Positions 1 through 9,178 of a stretch of DNA of 64,000 bases are shown piece after piece. A program made the translations under genes and the position numbers. Within the stretch, counting starts at the first letter, position 1. Each line of letters begins with the position of its first letter. Where the stretch lies: contig JAEZZO010000029.1 in the NCBI GenBank assembly GCA_023418475.1, forward strand, positions 1 to 64,000. The letters are read 5' to 3'. A model generated the notes under the pieces. It was not told the origin of the DNA. It searched no databases and saw nothing but the letters and a program-made list of their open reading frames with translations. This DNA is from Bacillota bacterium. Lineage in GTDB: Bacteria; Bacillota; Clostridia; Lachnospirales; Lachnospiraceae.

Positions 1-37
<37 letters not shown>

Positions 38-445
38 AAGTTTTTGATCCAGTCAGATAAACGTTAGCCAAATAATTAAAATCATTCAAGCTATCCTGTT
101 ATCTTTACTGTTTTTGTGGTGTATCTGCTACCGATTACTCGATCTCAAATACGGTTCGTGATATATCATGACTGATATATCTAATGAAAATCTATTTTGT
201 ATCTCAAGAATATTTTGTATTCTTAGGATACCTTGAAGCCCATGTGAAGCTTCAGTTTTTTAGAATTTTCAGGGTTGTTTTACTGTTCAATTATCAAGGT
301 TCGTTTTTTGTTATGGTGCATCATTGTTTCTTTCACGCCACCAACTTACTTAGTTTACCACACCAATCGTATTAAGTCAACCATTATTTTCATTTTTTTA
401 TTTATTTCCCTAAATTTCGTGGTCGCTGATTAGCGGTGGAGTTTT
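38..445 (-). other. rRNA operon leader
   Basis: This stretch has no convincing gene and lies between the rRNA promoters and the 16S 5' end, so it is read as the transcribed leader. It contains CCTTGATAATTGAACAG (minus strand, around 280-301), resembling sequences common in clostridial rRNA leaders. The 63-codon plus-strand frame at 184-375 has no ribosome site and is not a gene. Confidence 0.7.
352..380 (-). promoter_or_regulatory. rRNA promoter P2 (proximal)
   Basis: On the minus strand, TTGACT (375-380) is followed after exactly 17 bp by TAAACT (352-357). The site is oriented toward the 16S gene and lies 94 bp downstream of a stronger promoter, the tandem arrangement typical of rRNA operons. 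Confidence 0.7.
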
Positions 446-474
446 ATTATACGATTTAGATCAATAAATGTCAA
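446..474 (-). promoter_or_regulatory. rRNA promoter P1, full consensus
   Basis: On the minus strand, a perfect TTGACA (469-474) and a perfect TATAAT (446-451) are separated by 17 bp. This is an ideal sigma-A promoter reading into the rRNA leader. Confidence 0.9.
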
Positions 475-529
475 GCATTAAATATAATTATTTTATTATC
501 CAATATTAAGTCTTTTAATTCATATTACC

Positions 530-895
530 CTACTCGATTTCATCCAGATCATCTGCATCAATACTCATGGTATGCAGAGCTCTTCTCTTTCTTCTTGCCT
601 CTTCGGAATACTGCATAATATAATCTTTAATTTCTCCTGAATGCCTGATATGCAGCAGGATAAGTTCCGGATGAGTAGTATCCCCTGTATAACAGGTTAT
701 TGTACCAAGCTTAAACATACGTTCAGATAAACTTCTTGTTAAACGAACATCCTGAATCTTATACATATAAGCATCGTCTTCCGTAATATTCAGAAAGCCT
801 GTTGTGATGGTAATTTTTTCTTCAGAAACAAAATATTTCGTAAAACTAAACGGCAGACCTAAAAGTTTCAAACGCTTTCTCTCATTAAAATTCAT
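530..895 (-). CDS. PH-domain protein (bPH_2-like, YdbS/YdbT-type)
   Basis: A small soluble protein of 121 residues that resembles the bacterial PH-like (bPH_2) domain: alternating strands with the pattern 'ITITTGFLNITEDD', then 'YKIQDVRLTRSLSERMFKLGTI' and 'LILLHI', ending in a basic then acidic tail. It has no membrane segment, unlike many bPH_2 proteins. The start at 895 is preferred because AAGGATGG lies 8 bases upstream; the ATG at 907 lies inside that ribosome site. The molecular role is unknown. It sits 28 bp downstream of a lipoprotein gene on the same strand and may be co-transcribed with it. Confidence 0.75.
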   Translation of the reverse strand: MNFNERKRLKLLGLPFSFTKYFVSEEKITITTGFLNITEDDAYMYKIQDVRLTRSLSERMFKLGTITCYTGDTTHPELILLHIRHSGEIKDYIMQYSEEARRKRRALHTMSIDADDLDEIE

Positions 896-923
896 TCCAG
901 TAACCATCCTTATTCTAAATTCT

Positions 924-1619
924 TTACTTTATTTTTATTGTTTCTGATTTTTTATCCTTTGAAATAACTAAATTCACCTTAGAAGTATCCGTATTTTTTT
1001 TAATTTCAAAAACCAGTAATATGGCTTTACTCTTACCCGCACCAATTTTCACATTAATATACTGCATATCGTTTTCTAATAATGTAAGTAAAGGTTTATA
1101 AATCGTGTCTGAATTTGTATAGAGTTTATAAGCAATATTATCCTCGTTCAGATTAAATGTTCGTACCTTCTCAGTAATATTCTTAATGTCAAATGAGACA
1201 ACTAGGAGTTGATAGCCATTTCTGGGTATTAATGTGAAATAAGTTTCTTCTGTATTCTCCGGGTATGTATTCGTAAATTTATAATTCTTATAATCGATCG
1301 TAAAGTCCTTATTGCCTATCACCTCTGCCAATGTATAATTATCTTGCTTATTATCTGTACTGCCTAAATCCGGATCATCCTTCGTGTTCTGAGGTTTAAC
1401 AGTCGGAGTTGGCACCGCAGTCACAAAATTTGTTTCTGTATCTGTTAACTCTTCCATATCAACTAACTTCTGATCATAATTTCTATCATATTTTAAAAGA
1501 AGCCCTGCCATATATTCAGCAGCAGCATTACTCTGTTTTTCTGTAAGATTAGTCTCTTTCACACATCCTGACAGCAAAAGTGCTGATAATAAAACACCAG
1601 CCATAATTAATCGTTTCAT
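924..1619 (-). CDS. Secreted lipoprotein of unknown function (DUF4352-like fold)
   Basis: A 231-residue protein with a lipoprotein signal: basic N-terminus, hydrophobic core, and lipobox LLSGC placing the lipidated Cys at residue 19. A Thr/Pro/Asp-rich linker (about 60-95) precedes a C-terminal beta-rich domain (about 100-231) with 'YQLLVVSFDIKNITEK' and 'GAGKSKAILLVFEI'. That pattern is seen in DUF4352-type immunoglobulin-like extracellular domains, an assignment by pattern only. GGGAGG precedes the ATG. It should be anchored on the outer face of the membrane. No function can be named. Confidence 0.75.
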   Translation of the reverse strand: MKRLIMAGVLLSALLLSGCVKETNLTEKQSNAAAEYMAGLLLKYDRNYDQKLVDMEELTDTETNFVTAVPTPTVKPQNTKDDPDLGSTDNKQDNYTLAEVIGNKDFTIDYKNYKFTNTYPENTEETYFTLIPRNGYQLLVVSFDIKNITEKVRTFNLNEDNIAYKLYTNSDTIYKPLLTLLENDMQYINVKIGAGKSKAILLVFEIKKNTDTSKVNLVISKDKKSETIKIK

Positions 1620-1828
1620 CAGTAAACCCTCCCTATAACTGTCGTTTTCTTATGTTCAATATAGAGTTGTACCATAATTATCTTATCACTGTTTACAACT
1701 TTCAGCAATATAAATCACAAAATTTGGTGTTTCTTAAGTCGTAAAAAAAGAAAACGACTCTACTCTCCATCATTTTATCGGATTGCAGAACCGTTTTCAT
1801 AATAATCAAGCTACTATTTTTATGAAAT

Positions 1829-3355
1829 TTATGATTTAGTATCTAATTCAAACCAGAATTCTACTCCTATTGGCCTGTTGATAGCTCCGCATTCTTTATT
1901 ATGTGAATTCATAATAGCCTTCACTATAGATAATCCAATACCGCTGCCACCGTATTCTCTTGTTCTTGCTTTATCAACTTTGTAGAATTTAATCCATATC
2001 TTATCCAGCTCATCGTCCGGAATATTGTCTCCAGTATTGAAGATCGCAATTCGAACAGTGTCTTCTCTTGGAATTAGCTTTATCTCAATAATTTTCTGAC
2101 CGCTTACATGATTTAGGGCATTACTGATATAGTTTGTTACAACCTGTTCTATCAAATACTCATCTGCCCATACATATACCGGTTCTGTTTGATCAAAATG
2201 AAGGATTGCCTCCTTCTGCTTAAACAGGATCTCTGTTGCACCAAGCACTGATTTAATCAGGGCCACTATATCAAATCGTACGAATTCAACCTTATTATTA
2301 CCAAATTCCAGCTCATTCAAGCTAAGCAGCTTTTTCACCATATGATTCATCTTATTTGCTTCATCCATAATGACCTCACAGTAAAAATCCCGGCTTTCCT
2401 CGTCATCATTGATGTTCTCCTTCAGCCCCTCAGCATATCCCTGTATCAGAGAAATCGGAGTCTTTAATTCGTGCGAGACGTTCGATAAAAATTCTTTTCT
2501 CATTTCATCAATTTCTGTTTTTCTTTGAATATCACTTGTTAGTTCATTATTCGCTTGCTTTAATTCTGTTATTGTTGTTTCCAGTTTGTCCGAAAGTGAA
2601 TTTATACTGCCCCCCAATTCACCGATTTCATCCTTGGTTTTTACATTATATTTTACCTCAAAATCCAAATCTGACATTTTCTTTGCTATACCGGATAATT
2701 CTAATATTGGTTTTGTGAAATTTTTGCTGATTAAAAACATAGCAACACTTCCAATCAAAGCAGTAATAACACCCACATAAGCAAGAAATGTATTTGCAAT
2801 CTTGACACTTTCTCCGATACTTTCCAAATTGGATCGAATAATCACCACATTCTTATCATTTTTTGAAGAAGTATCCATTACACCGATTAATTCGATGTAA
2901 TCTGTATTCATCTCCTTATCACGGTATGTTATGATATTAAATCTTTTATTTTTCTTTATTACTTTTTTATTAATAGTATCACGGCTGTTTAAATTCAAGA
3001 TATCTTCCATAAAACGATCTTTGATTTCAAGATATTCTCTGTTTCCAATATTATTAAAGGACGGATATATAATTGTCTGAACTGTATCGCTTAACTGAAA
3101 GACATACATATCCACGCTATAATCTCTGGAATATTTTTCAACTAAACTGGTATCGGTATCCGACAAACCTACTCCTTTGTCATACTTCTTAAACATATCG
3201 GAAGCTCTCTCATATGCTTCACTTATTATGAATATTTTACTGTGTATATAAAAACTGGATAAAAACCTACTATTAGCAAACCATGTTATAAAAATGGTAA
3301 GGACAACCATGATTGTAAGCAATAATGTTATCTTCGTCCGTATGGAATGCTTCAT
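1829..3355 (-). CDS. Membrane sensor histidine kinase
   Basis: A 508-residue two-component sensor. Membrane segments at about 9-28 and 188-210 enclose an extracytoplasmic sensing domain of ~155 residues. A HAMP linker follows (about 211-265), then the dimerisation box SNVSHELKTPIS with the phospho-accepting His295. The HATPase domain carries an N-box (YISNALNHVSG), a G1 box (IFNTGDNIP) and a G2 box (GGSGIGLSIVKAI). Its start codon overlaps the stop of the upstream response-regulator gene by 4 bp (ATGA), indicating translational coupling. The signal sensed is unknown; the architecture resembles many clostridial envelope-stress or antibiotic sensors. Confidence 0.93.
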   Translation of the reverse strand: MKHSIRTKITLLLTIMVVLTIFITWFANSRFLSSFYIHSKIFIISEAYERASDMFKKYDKGVGLSDTDTSLVEKYSRDYSVDMYVFQLSDTVQTIIYPSFNNIGNREYLEIKDRFMEDILNLNSRDTINKKVIKKNKRFNIITYRDKEMNTDYIELIGVMDTSSKNDKNVVIIRSNLESIGESVKIANTFLAYVGVITALIGSVAMFLISKNFTKPILELSGIAKKMSDLDFEVKYNVKTKDEIGELGGSINSLSDKLETTITELKQANNELTSDIQRKTEIDEMRKEFLSNVSHELKTPISLIQGYAEGLKENINDDEESRDFYCEVIMDEANKMNHMVKKLLSLNELEFGNNKVEFVRFDIVALIKSVLGATEILFKQKEAILHFDQTEPVYVWADEYLIEQVVTNYISNALNHVSGQKIIEIKLIPREDTVRIAIFNTGDNIPDDELDKIWIKFYKVDKARTREYGGSGIGLSIVKAIMNSHNKECGAINRPIGVEFWFELDTKS

Positions 3356-4029
3356 GCATCTACCTCAAATTTATATCCTAATCCCCAAATTGTCTTTATA
3401 TAATCTCCCTTCGCTCCCATTTTATTTCTCAGCTTCTTTACATGGGTATCTATCGTTCTTGCATCACCAAAATAATCATAATTCCACACATTATTCAGTA
3501 TCTTTTCTCTGGATAAGGCAACACCCTGATTTGTAACAAAGTATGTGAGAAGTTCAAATTCTTTGAAGCTAAGTTCAATTTCCTGATTATCTATTTTAAC
3601 CTGGTGTGCCGACTTATCAAGAACGATTCCACCTACTTCTAACAGTTCCTCTTCAGCAACCATACTTCTTCGAAGCACAGCCTCCACTCTGGCTACCAGA
3701 ATTTTAGGACTAAAGGGTTTGGAAATATACTCATCCACTCCTAAATCAAATCCCAGCAGTTCATCCTTCTCGTCACTTTTAGCAGTCAGCATGATAATAG
3801 GAACCTTAGAGTATTGTCTTATTTCTCTGCACGCCTGCCAGCCGTCCAGCTTTGGCATCATTACATCCAATATAACAAGTGCAATATCTTTCTTAGCAAA
3901 GAATACGTCGATTGCCTGTTCACCATTCTCTGCTTCTATAACCTCATAATCTTTCCGCACCAAAAAGTCTTTTACTAGTTTTCTCATCCTACTTTCATCA
4001 TCTACCACAAGAATTTTGAGCTTGTCCAT
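3352..4029 (-). CDS. OmpR/PhoB-family response regulator
   Basis: A 225-residue DNA-binding response regulator. The receiver domain (about 4-117) has the acidic pair DD at 10-11, phospho-acceptor Asp55 (VILDVMMPK) and the conserved Lys in 'YISKPF'. The C-terminal winged helix (about 128-222) has the usual 'LSFKEFELLTYF' and 'RTIDTHVKKLRNKMG' elements. GGAGG lies 6 bases before the ATG. It is the first gene of a two-gene operon with its cognate kinase and should be phosphorylated by it. Targets cannot be told from the sequence. Confidence 0.94.
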   Translation of the reverse strand: MDKLKILVVDDESRMRKLVKDFLVRKDYEVIEAENGEQAIDVFFAKKDIALVILDVMMPKLDGWQACREIRQYSKVPIIMLTAKSDEKDELLGFDLGVDEYISKPFSPKILVARVEAVLRRSMVAEEELLEVGGIVLDKSAHQVKIDNQEIELSFKEFELLTYFVTNQGVALSREKILNNVWNYDYFGDARTIDTHVKKLRNKMGAKGDYIKTIWGLGYKFEVDA

Positions 4030-4134
4030 TTGGCACCTCCGCAGTCTGTTTCTATAATGATTATTTTAACAGTTTATACTATTATCACTAATTTCTGCTT
4101 AATTATAGCAACGAAGTATGACCGAATTGTGAAA

Positions 4135-4695
4135 TTAATCTTCCGATTGTAAATCTTCCTTTTCTTTCAATGCCTTTTCTCTCGCATCCAGACTTTCTTC
4201 CCAAGCGGAATATTTATTCACTACTTTATTTTCATAGTTAGAAAAAACACTTCGATCACTAAAAACAGAAATTAAAATCATGACAATAATAATACCTACC
4301 AGAAATCCTATTATAATATGTAAATTTCTTATTCGAATCTTATAGTCTTTTTGTATATCCTGATGTTTTCTTTCCTGCTCATGATCAAGTGCTCCAGTAT
4401 AAACTTTCACTTGTTTTTTATCCCTTTCAATTCGGATACAGGGAAGATTTTCTTTTGCAATTACTCCTTCCTGAATGATACGCCCCTGAAGTTCTTTCAA
4501 AAATGCATAGCCGACTATCGTTCGCAACGTTTTACGTTCAACCAGCTTATGATAAAGTTTAACTGCTTTATTTATGTCCGTCAAATCTGTATTTGCTTTA
4601 ATATATTCTATTGTTTCAGCTTCCTTTTTTGCTTCCTTATATTCATGTGCCTCCGAAAAACTGTATCCTGCAACGGTATATTCTTTATCATTCAT
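4135..4695 (-). CDS. Uncharacterised single-pass membrane protein
   Basis: I do not recognise the family. The 186-residue protein has a charged helical N-terminal part (1-122), a single hydrophobic segment (about 124-145, rich in Ile/Val/Gly), and a C-terminal acidic coiled-coil-like tail ('EESLDAREKALKEKED'). There is no signal peptide, so the N-terminal part is probably cytoplasmic. A GGAG sits 9 bases before the ATG. It lies 105 bp upstream of the response regulator on the same strand but with no clear coupling. Confidence 0.65.
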   Translation of the reverse strand: MNDKEYTVAGYSFSEAHEYKEAKKEAETIEYIKANTDLTDINKAVKLYHKLVERKTLRTIVGYAFLKELQGRIIQEGVIAKENLPCIRIERDKKQVKVYTGALDHEQERKHQDIQKDYKIRIRNLHIIIGFLVGIIIVMILISVFSDRSVFSNYENKVVNKYSAWEESLDAREKALKEKEDLQSED

Positions 4696-4855
4696 CTTTC
4701 AATACTCCGATCTATAGAGCTTAAGGATTATCTCTATTATTATCTGTATTTTACTATTGAAAGATATGAAAAGCAAGTATTTCCCTGTAGATGCCTTCTG
4801 TCGTACAATGATTATGTGGTTTTCACCACCTGCGATTTTCCATAACTAATACCGT

Positions 4856-4892
4856 AAAAAGTATCCTGTAGTATATGTTTACAGGATACTTT
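4856..4892 (-). terminator. Intrinsic terminator downstream of the GNAT gene
   Basis: A 13-bp perfect stem (AAAGTATCCTGTA, 4858-4870, with its complement at 4880-4892) and a 9-base loop. On the minus strand it is followed by a T run, so it fits as terminator for the acetyltransferase gene ending at 5027. Confidence 0.8.
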
Positions 4893-5026
4893 GTACAAAA
4901 CATATTATGCGTAATACAATTACCAGCTTTCCTATCTTAAGTTTAATTAGCTATTGTGTTCTCTAATATTTTATAAATATGTTTTTATTTAAATACTTTC
5001 TATCTACCAAGGAATGACTTCTATTT

Positions 5027-5902
5027 TCAGGAAGTCACAATATTTTGCACCAATGCTATTTTATATTCATATATTTCTTCAACAACCTGATAACCAACCT
5101 TCTCATAGGCTCGAAAAGAAAGTGGGTTCTTTTTATCAACAAAAATAGTACAGAATTTATTTCCCTCTTCTAACAGTTCCTTACTCAAGTAATAAATATT
5201 TGCTGCTGCATAACCCTTTCCCCTATATTCTTCCGGTGTAAATACATACGTAATAGCAATACCATGTGCCAGTTTTCTTCCTGCCACTGCCATTGTAACC
5301 ACTTCGTGTTCTGGGCATTCCAAAAAATGCACTTTGCCATCAGCAATCAGCTGCTCCGCTTTTAAAAGTGCTGCTTCATAATCCATCTCGCTGGTTTTGG
5401 CTTCCAGCTGAAATTCTATAATCCACTCAGCAACCAGCTTAGCTTCATTCGGAATTGCGATACGATAGCTGCCTTCTATTGGTTTAATCTCATTCACCTC
5501 TCGAATCTCCATGATATCCATACCCAATTTCTCTACAAAGGTATAGTTCTGATGTTTTTTTATTTCTTCCATAAAGCTTTGACATACATCGAATCTGGCA
5601 TTAATTCCATTCATGGCTAGGTGGTTTTCTCCAAAATAGTCAGCAAGGAAAATACAAGCTTGTTGCAAATTATCCTTTTTTAATGCGTACACCACCAAAT
5701 TATAGGGCATTACATTGCAAAACAGCAGCTGTATATTATCCTCCTCCAAAACAGCACCAAATATAGCATTATCAATGACTTGATTTCGGCAGCAATGATA
5801 AGCAGAATATAGCACTAATTGACTGACAGATTCTTGTTCCAGCAGAACAGCTTCATAATCATCCAAAAAGGCACGGGCATTATCATATTCCTTTATATTC
5901 AT
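5027..5902 (-). CDS. GNAT-family N-acetyltransferase
   Basis: A 291-residue protein whose C-terminal half (about 150-285) is a GNAT fold: acetyl-CoA-binding motif A 'YRGKGYAAANIYYLS' and the motif B region 'KNPLSFRAYEKVGYQ', with the preceding strand 'AITYVFTP'. The N-terminal ~145 residues form a second, diverged domain, as in two-domain GNAT proteins of Firmicutes. It should transfer an acetyl group from acetyl-CoA to an amine on a small molecule or protein; the substrate is not evident. AAGGA precedes the ATG. It is a single-gene unit with its own terminator. Confidence 0.88.
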   Translation of the reverse strand: MNIKEYDNARAFLDDYEAVLLEQESVSQLVLYSAYHCCRNQVIDNAIFGAVLEEDNIQLLFCNVMPYNLVVYALKKDNLQQACIFLADYFGENHLAMNGINARFDVCQSFMEEIKKHQNYTFVEKLGMDIMEIREVNEIKPIEGSYRIAIPNEAKLVAEWIIEFQLEAKTSEMDYEAALLKAEQLIADGKVHFLECPEHEVVTMAVAGRKLAHGIAITYVFTPEEYRGKGYAAANIYYLSKELLEEGNKFCTIFVDKKNPLSFRAYEKVGYQVVEEIYEYKIALVQNIVTS

Positions 5903-6403
5903 CCAATATCCTTCTTTCTGCCTGTGATAGTAAACTCTTTTTCTAATTTTCCCTCATTTCACCATTTTATACTTCCTTCTTGTGCACGTTTTCTGTGTAT
6001 TGAAGTATTTAAAGAGATTCTATGATTACGATCCACGAGGAGGATCGTAATTTTCTCAATCTTCTATATTTATTCGAGTGTCAAATTCTCTCGTTGATTT
6101 TTTAGCATCTTGGTTAATATAAACCCGCGTGAGAATTAGACAGCCACCGGCGGATACACGCTCGTTTCGCTCGGTGTAAATATATAATAAAAGACTAAAA
6201 ATGAATGCTGGTTGAATTTGAGTGTATATATATTCTTATGGCGCAGACCGGGAATCTTTTATTTCCTGTATTTGGCAATCACATCCCTCCCTCTTAAGTA
6301 TTTTCATCACATAAAATAGTACTATGAAAAATTTAACTAATTTACTGAAATCACGATAAAACAGCTCCTTTAATATATCATGATCGACAGCAGAAGAATG
6401 CAA
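5903..6403. other. Gene-free interval with palindromes and a repeat A fragment
   Basis: About 500 bp without a credible gene. It contains a 10-bp perfect inverted repeat (ATTACGATCC, 6025-6034, and its complement 6042-6051) followed by TTTT on the plus strand. There is a GC-richer patch near 6130-6180 with a CGCTCGTTTCGCTCG palindrome-like core, and a degenerate repeat A copy near 6205-6285. No plus-strand gene ends here that would need the terminator-like hairpin. Confidence 0.5.
6205..6285 (+). repeat. Repeat A, copy 1 (partial)
   Basis: Shares GAGTGTATATATATTC, GGCGCAGACCG and CTGTATTTGGCAATCA in the same order as better preserved copies near 9.0 and 25.9 kb. The right half found in other copies is missing. 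Confidence 0.6.
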
Positions 6404-7486
6404 TTATTGTTGAATTTTTCCCGTTTTTCTCCAGTCCTTTGCTTTATTTGATATTTTCTTATGAAATTCCTTTTTTGCTTTTAAATATCTCGTCTTATCT
6501 TCTGTAAACTTTATTTCTCCCTGCAGCCTTAAGTAATTTTTCCAGCGTTCCTTCTCCAGGCTTCCTTCATCCAAAGCTTTAAGTATTGCGCAACCCGGCT
6601 CACTTGTGTGGGTACAATCAAAATAACGGCAATTTGTAAATAATTCTTCAATATCGCTAAAGGTCTCACTTAGTCCATCTTTGATATCCCACATTCCAAG
6701 CTCACGCATTCCTGGTGTATCAATAATCATTACCCCATTTGTTAATAAAATTAGTTGCCGATGTGTCGTAGTATGCCTTCCTTTACTATCATCTTCTCTG
6801 ATTGTATTCACCTCCATAATTTTCTCCCCGGCCAGAGCATTTACCAGTGTCGATTTACCGACACCGGAGGAACCTAAAAACACAATTGTACTACCGGGTT
6901 TCATAAACTTTGTAAGCTGATCCATTCCCTTACCGGTTGCAGCACTGATCACGATAATATCAACACCTACCGCCTGTTGATGTATCTGTTTCAATTGTTC
7001 CGAATAATCCTCTACCAAATCAGCTTTCGTCAACAATACAACCGGTGTTCCTCCGCTCTCCCAGGAAACTGTAATATATCTTAATATTCTGCCTATATTA
7101 AAATCATTATTGAGGGATGCCAATATAAATACATAATCAAAATTAGCGGCAACCACCTGTTCTAAAATCGTCTTCACATAAGAAGCAATATGCCCCGAAT
7201 AATCCGGTCTTGAGAATTTTGATTTTCTTGGAAGCAGTTTAACAATTTGTGACACTCCGTTATCATTGTACCGGAGTAAGACAAAGTCACCCACAGCAGG
7301 AAATTCATCCGCCCGGTCTGTATTAGCATATAAGGATCCTTTTAATTTCGCATTGCTTTCTCCATTGCAGGAAACAACTTTATATTGTTCCCGATGCACT
7401 TGTGTAATTCTGGCAGGAATACAGCCTTCTGTACTGATTTCTTTCAGATATTCATTTGAAAATCCATACTTTTCTAAATTAATCAT
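6404..7486 (-). CDS. rsgA: Ribosome small-subunit-dependent GTPase A
   Basis: A 360-residue circularly permuted GTPase that assists late 30S subunit maturation. An N-terminal OB-fold (about 25-85) is followed by the permuted GTPase core: G4 'TKAD' at about 153-156 lies before G1 'GSSGVGKST' at about 205-213 and G3 'DTPGM'. The C-terminal zinc-binding segment carries the Cys/His pattern 'CRYFDCTHTSEPGC'. Length and order match the family. The start at 7486 is preferred over the ATG at 7498 because GAGG lies 6 bases before it. It is a single-gene unit here, not next to the prpC-pknB genes often found beside it. Confidence 0.96.
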   Translation of the reverse strand: MINLEKYGFSNEYLKEISTEGCIPARITQVHREQYKVVSCNGESNAKLKGSLYANTDRADEFPAVGDFVLLRYNDNGVSQIVKLLPRKSKFSRPDYSGHIASYVKTILEQVVAANFDYVFILASLNNDFNIGRILRYITVSWESGGTPVVLLTKADLVEDYSEQLKQIHQQAVGVDIIVISAATGKGMDQLTKFMKPGSTIVFLGSSGVGKSTLVNALAGEKIMEVNTIREDDSKGRHTTTHRQLILLTNGVMIIDTPGMRELGMWDIKDGLSETFSDIEELFTNCRYFDCTHTSEPGCAILKALDEGSLEKERWKNYLRLQGEIKFTEDKTRYLKAKKEFHKKISNKAKDWRKTGKIQQ

Positions 7487-8071
7487 GTTATACCTCATCT
7501 TTACTTAATATTTTCTGTTTTATGTACACACAGTACGCTTGCTGCACGAAAATGTTTGCATGCAGCGTCATTCATTTGCATATACCAGCACCTTGCATGC
7601 TTTCAGTAAATGCACCAATTTGCTATGGTAATAATTTTAATTTACATCAACAATCAACTCTTAAATGGGCAAAAAAATACCGCAGAAAGCTGCCTTCTAG
7701 GAATATCAGCCTCTGCAGTGGGATAGTATTATTAAAACACAAAAATAACACACCCTAAGGTGTGCCACAACATTAGACATTATCACGAAAGGATTGCTTT
7801 ACGGCATCACAAAAAGGTCTGATTTAGTCCTATCTGTACTGCCCGATATGAAGTTTTAATCCATAATCACCACGAAACAACTTGACATCATAAAACTCTC
7901 CTTTCAATATCTTGTAGTATTATTAATGTTTACCTTAATTAGAGATAATACATTACTAAAGATATTTGCATAAAAAATACTTTATACGTAAATATTATAA
8001 TGTAATTTTTCCCATTTTGCAATACAACATATAAATTTTTTACATTATTAATTGGAATAGTGGAGGTAACC
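7487..8071. other. Gene-free interval upstream of the YitT gene
   Basis: No gene of normal length. A minus-strand hairpin followed by a run of seven T lies at about 7672-7727. A GC palindrome CACACC..GGTGTG lies at 7749-7764. A minus-strand frame (about 7852-7922) encodes a short peptide-like stretch with no upstream start and is discussed under findings. The plus strand from about 7930 is AT-rich and presumably carries the promoter of the gene starting at 8072. Confidence 0.5.
7672..7727 (-). terminator. Possible minus-strand intrinsic terminator without an obvious gene
   Basis: On the minus strand, CTGCAGAGGCTG pairs imperfectly with CAGCTTTCTGCGG and is followed by TATTTTTTTG. This has the form of an intrinsic terminator, yet no minus-strand gene of normal length lies upstream. 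It may end a small RNA or a degraded gene. Confidence 0.45.
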
Positions 8072-8932
8072 GTGAAAAATTCAGTTGTTATACAAAAAAT
8101 CGAAGAATATGTATTGATTACATTTGGTATCGCTTTAGTAATTATCGGAGTATATTTTTTTAAATTTCCTAACAACTTCTCAATTGGAGGAGTGACCGGT
8201 GCAGCTATAATAATCAGTAAGCTGCTTCATGGTTCCATTAGTTCAGGAACTATTGTACTAATTATAAATACCATCCTTTTGATAATTGGATACATCTTTC
8301 TCGGTAAAAGCTTTGGGAATAAAACAGCCTATGGCAGTATATTATTATCTGTAGCACTGCGTTTTTTGGAAATAATCTGTCCGATGCAAAAACCGCTTAC
8401 CAATCAACCAGTGCTTGAGCTTTCCTTTGCTGTTATTTTGCCATCCATTGGTTCGGCAATATTATTTAATATAGGCGCTTCCACCGGAGGTACCGATGTG
8501 GTTGCGATGCTCTTAAAAAAATACAGTAATTTAGATATTGGACGATCTCTGTTAATCAGTGATTTTTTTCTGACTATACTGACATTTCCTGTATTCGGGA
8601 TAACGATCGGATTATTTTCGATTATGGGATTATTTCTTAAATCCACACTGGTTGATACCATTATAGAAAATCTGAAACTCAATAAGTATTTTACTATTAT
8701 TTGTGAAAATCCTCAGCCAATCTGTGACTATATTCTAAAAGAAATCCACCGTACCGCAACAGTATTTGATGCAAAAGGAGCCTTTTCTGCAAAGGATAAA
8801 AAAATTATTCTAACAGTAATGAACCGAAGTCAGGCCATACATTTACGAAAATTTATACGAAGTTCAGATCCGGATGCATTTATCCTGATTACAAATACCA
8901 GCGAAATTATCGGACGTGGATTTCGCATATAA
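8072..8932 (+). CDS. YitT-family membrane protein (DUF161/DUF2179)
   Basis: A 286-residue integral membrane protein with about five hydrophobic segments in residues 10-190, including the family signature 'NNFSIGGVTGAAIIISKLL' and 'GASTGGTDVVAMLLKKYSNLDIGR'. A C-terminal soluble DUF2179 domain covers about 200-286 ('ILKEIHRTATVFDAKGAFSAKDKKIILTVMNRSQ'). Function in the family is unproven. The start is a GTG at 8072: GGAGG (8062-8066) ends 5 bases before it, while the more upstream GTG at 8060 lies before that site. Monocistronic. Confidence 0.9.
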   Translation: MKNSVVIQKIEEYVLITFGIALVIIGVYFFKFPNNFSIGGVTGAAIIISKLLHGSISSGTIVLIINTILLIIGYIFLGKSFGNKTAYGSILLSVALRFLEIICPMQKPLTNQPVLELSFAVILPSIGSAILFNIGASTGGTDVVAMLLKKYSNLDIGRSLLISDFFLTILTFPVFGITIGLFSIMGLFLKSTLVDTIIENLKLNKYFTIICENPQPICDYILKEIHRTATVFDAKGAFSAKDKKIILTVMNRSQAIHLRKFIRSSDPDAFILITNTSEIIGRGFRI

Positions 8933-8993
8933 CAGGACTACTTTTTTGTTATAAGGAATATAAAATCAATTAATCATCAATAAATCTCATTAA

Positions 8994-9141
8994 TTTTACT
9001 CCTATGCATATACTTTATTATAGCGCAGACCGAGTCTCTTCTGATTACCTGCATTCGGCAATCAGGAGAGGTTATAGCAAGTGCAAATAATATACATATA
9101 CTCAAATCCATCCTCACTATCTAAATCCGGCTTTTGACACC
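8994..9141 (+). repeat. Repeat A, copy 2
   Basis: Contains GCGCAGACCGAG, a hairpin whose arms include CTGATTACC and GGCAATCAG around the loop sequence CTGCATTC, then a diverged right part ending GGCTTTTGACA. It lies in the 5' region of the DUF2935 gene, about 25 bp before its ribosome site. Confidence 0.75.
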
Positions 9142-9178
9142 TAAAACCTAAATAAAATACATATTGGAGGTATTTAAT

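Noticed and set aside
1751..1800. GAAAACG..CGTTTTC inverted repeat as terminator
   Set aside because: The loop is over 30 bases and no T run follows, so the stem is unlikely to act as a terminator.
4351..4845. 164-codon plus-strand frame opposite the uncharacterised membrane protein gene
   Set aside because: The minus-strand gene has a ribosome site and sensible protein features; the plus-strand frame has neither.
7939..8175. 78-codon minus-strand frame over the YitT start
   Set aside because: It overlaps a strongly supported plus-strand start and has no ribosome site.
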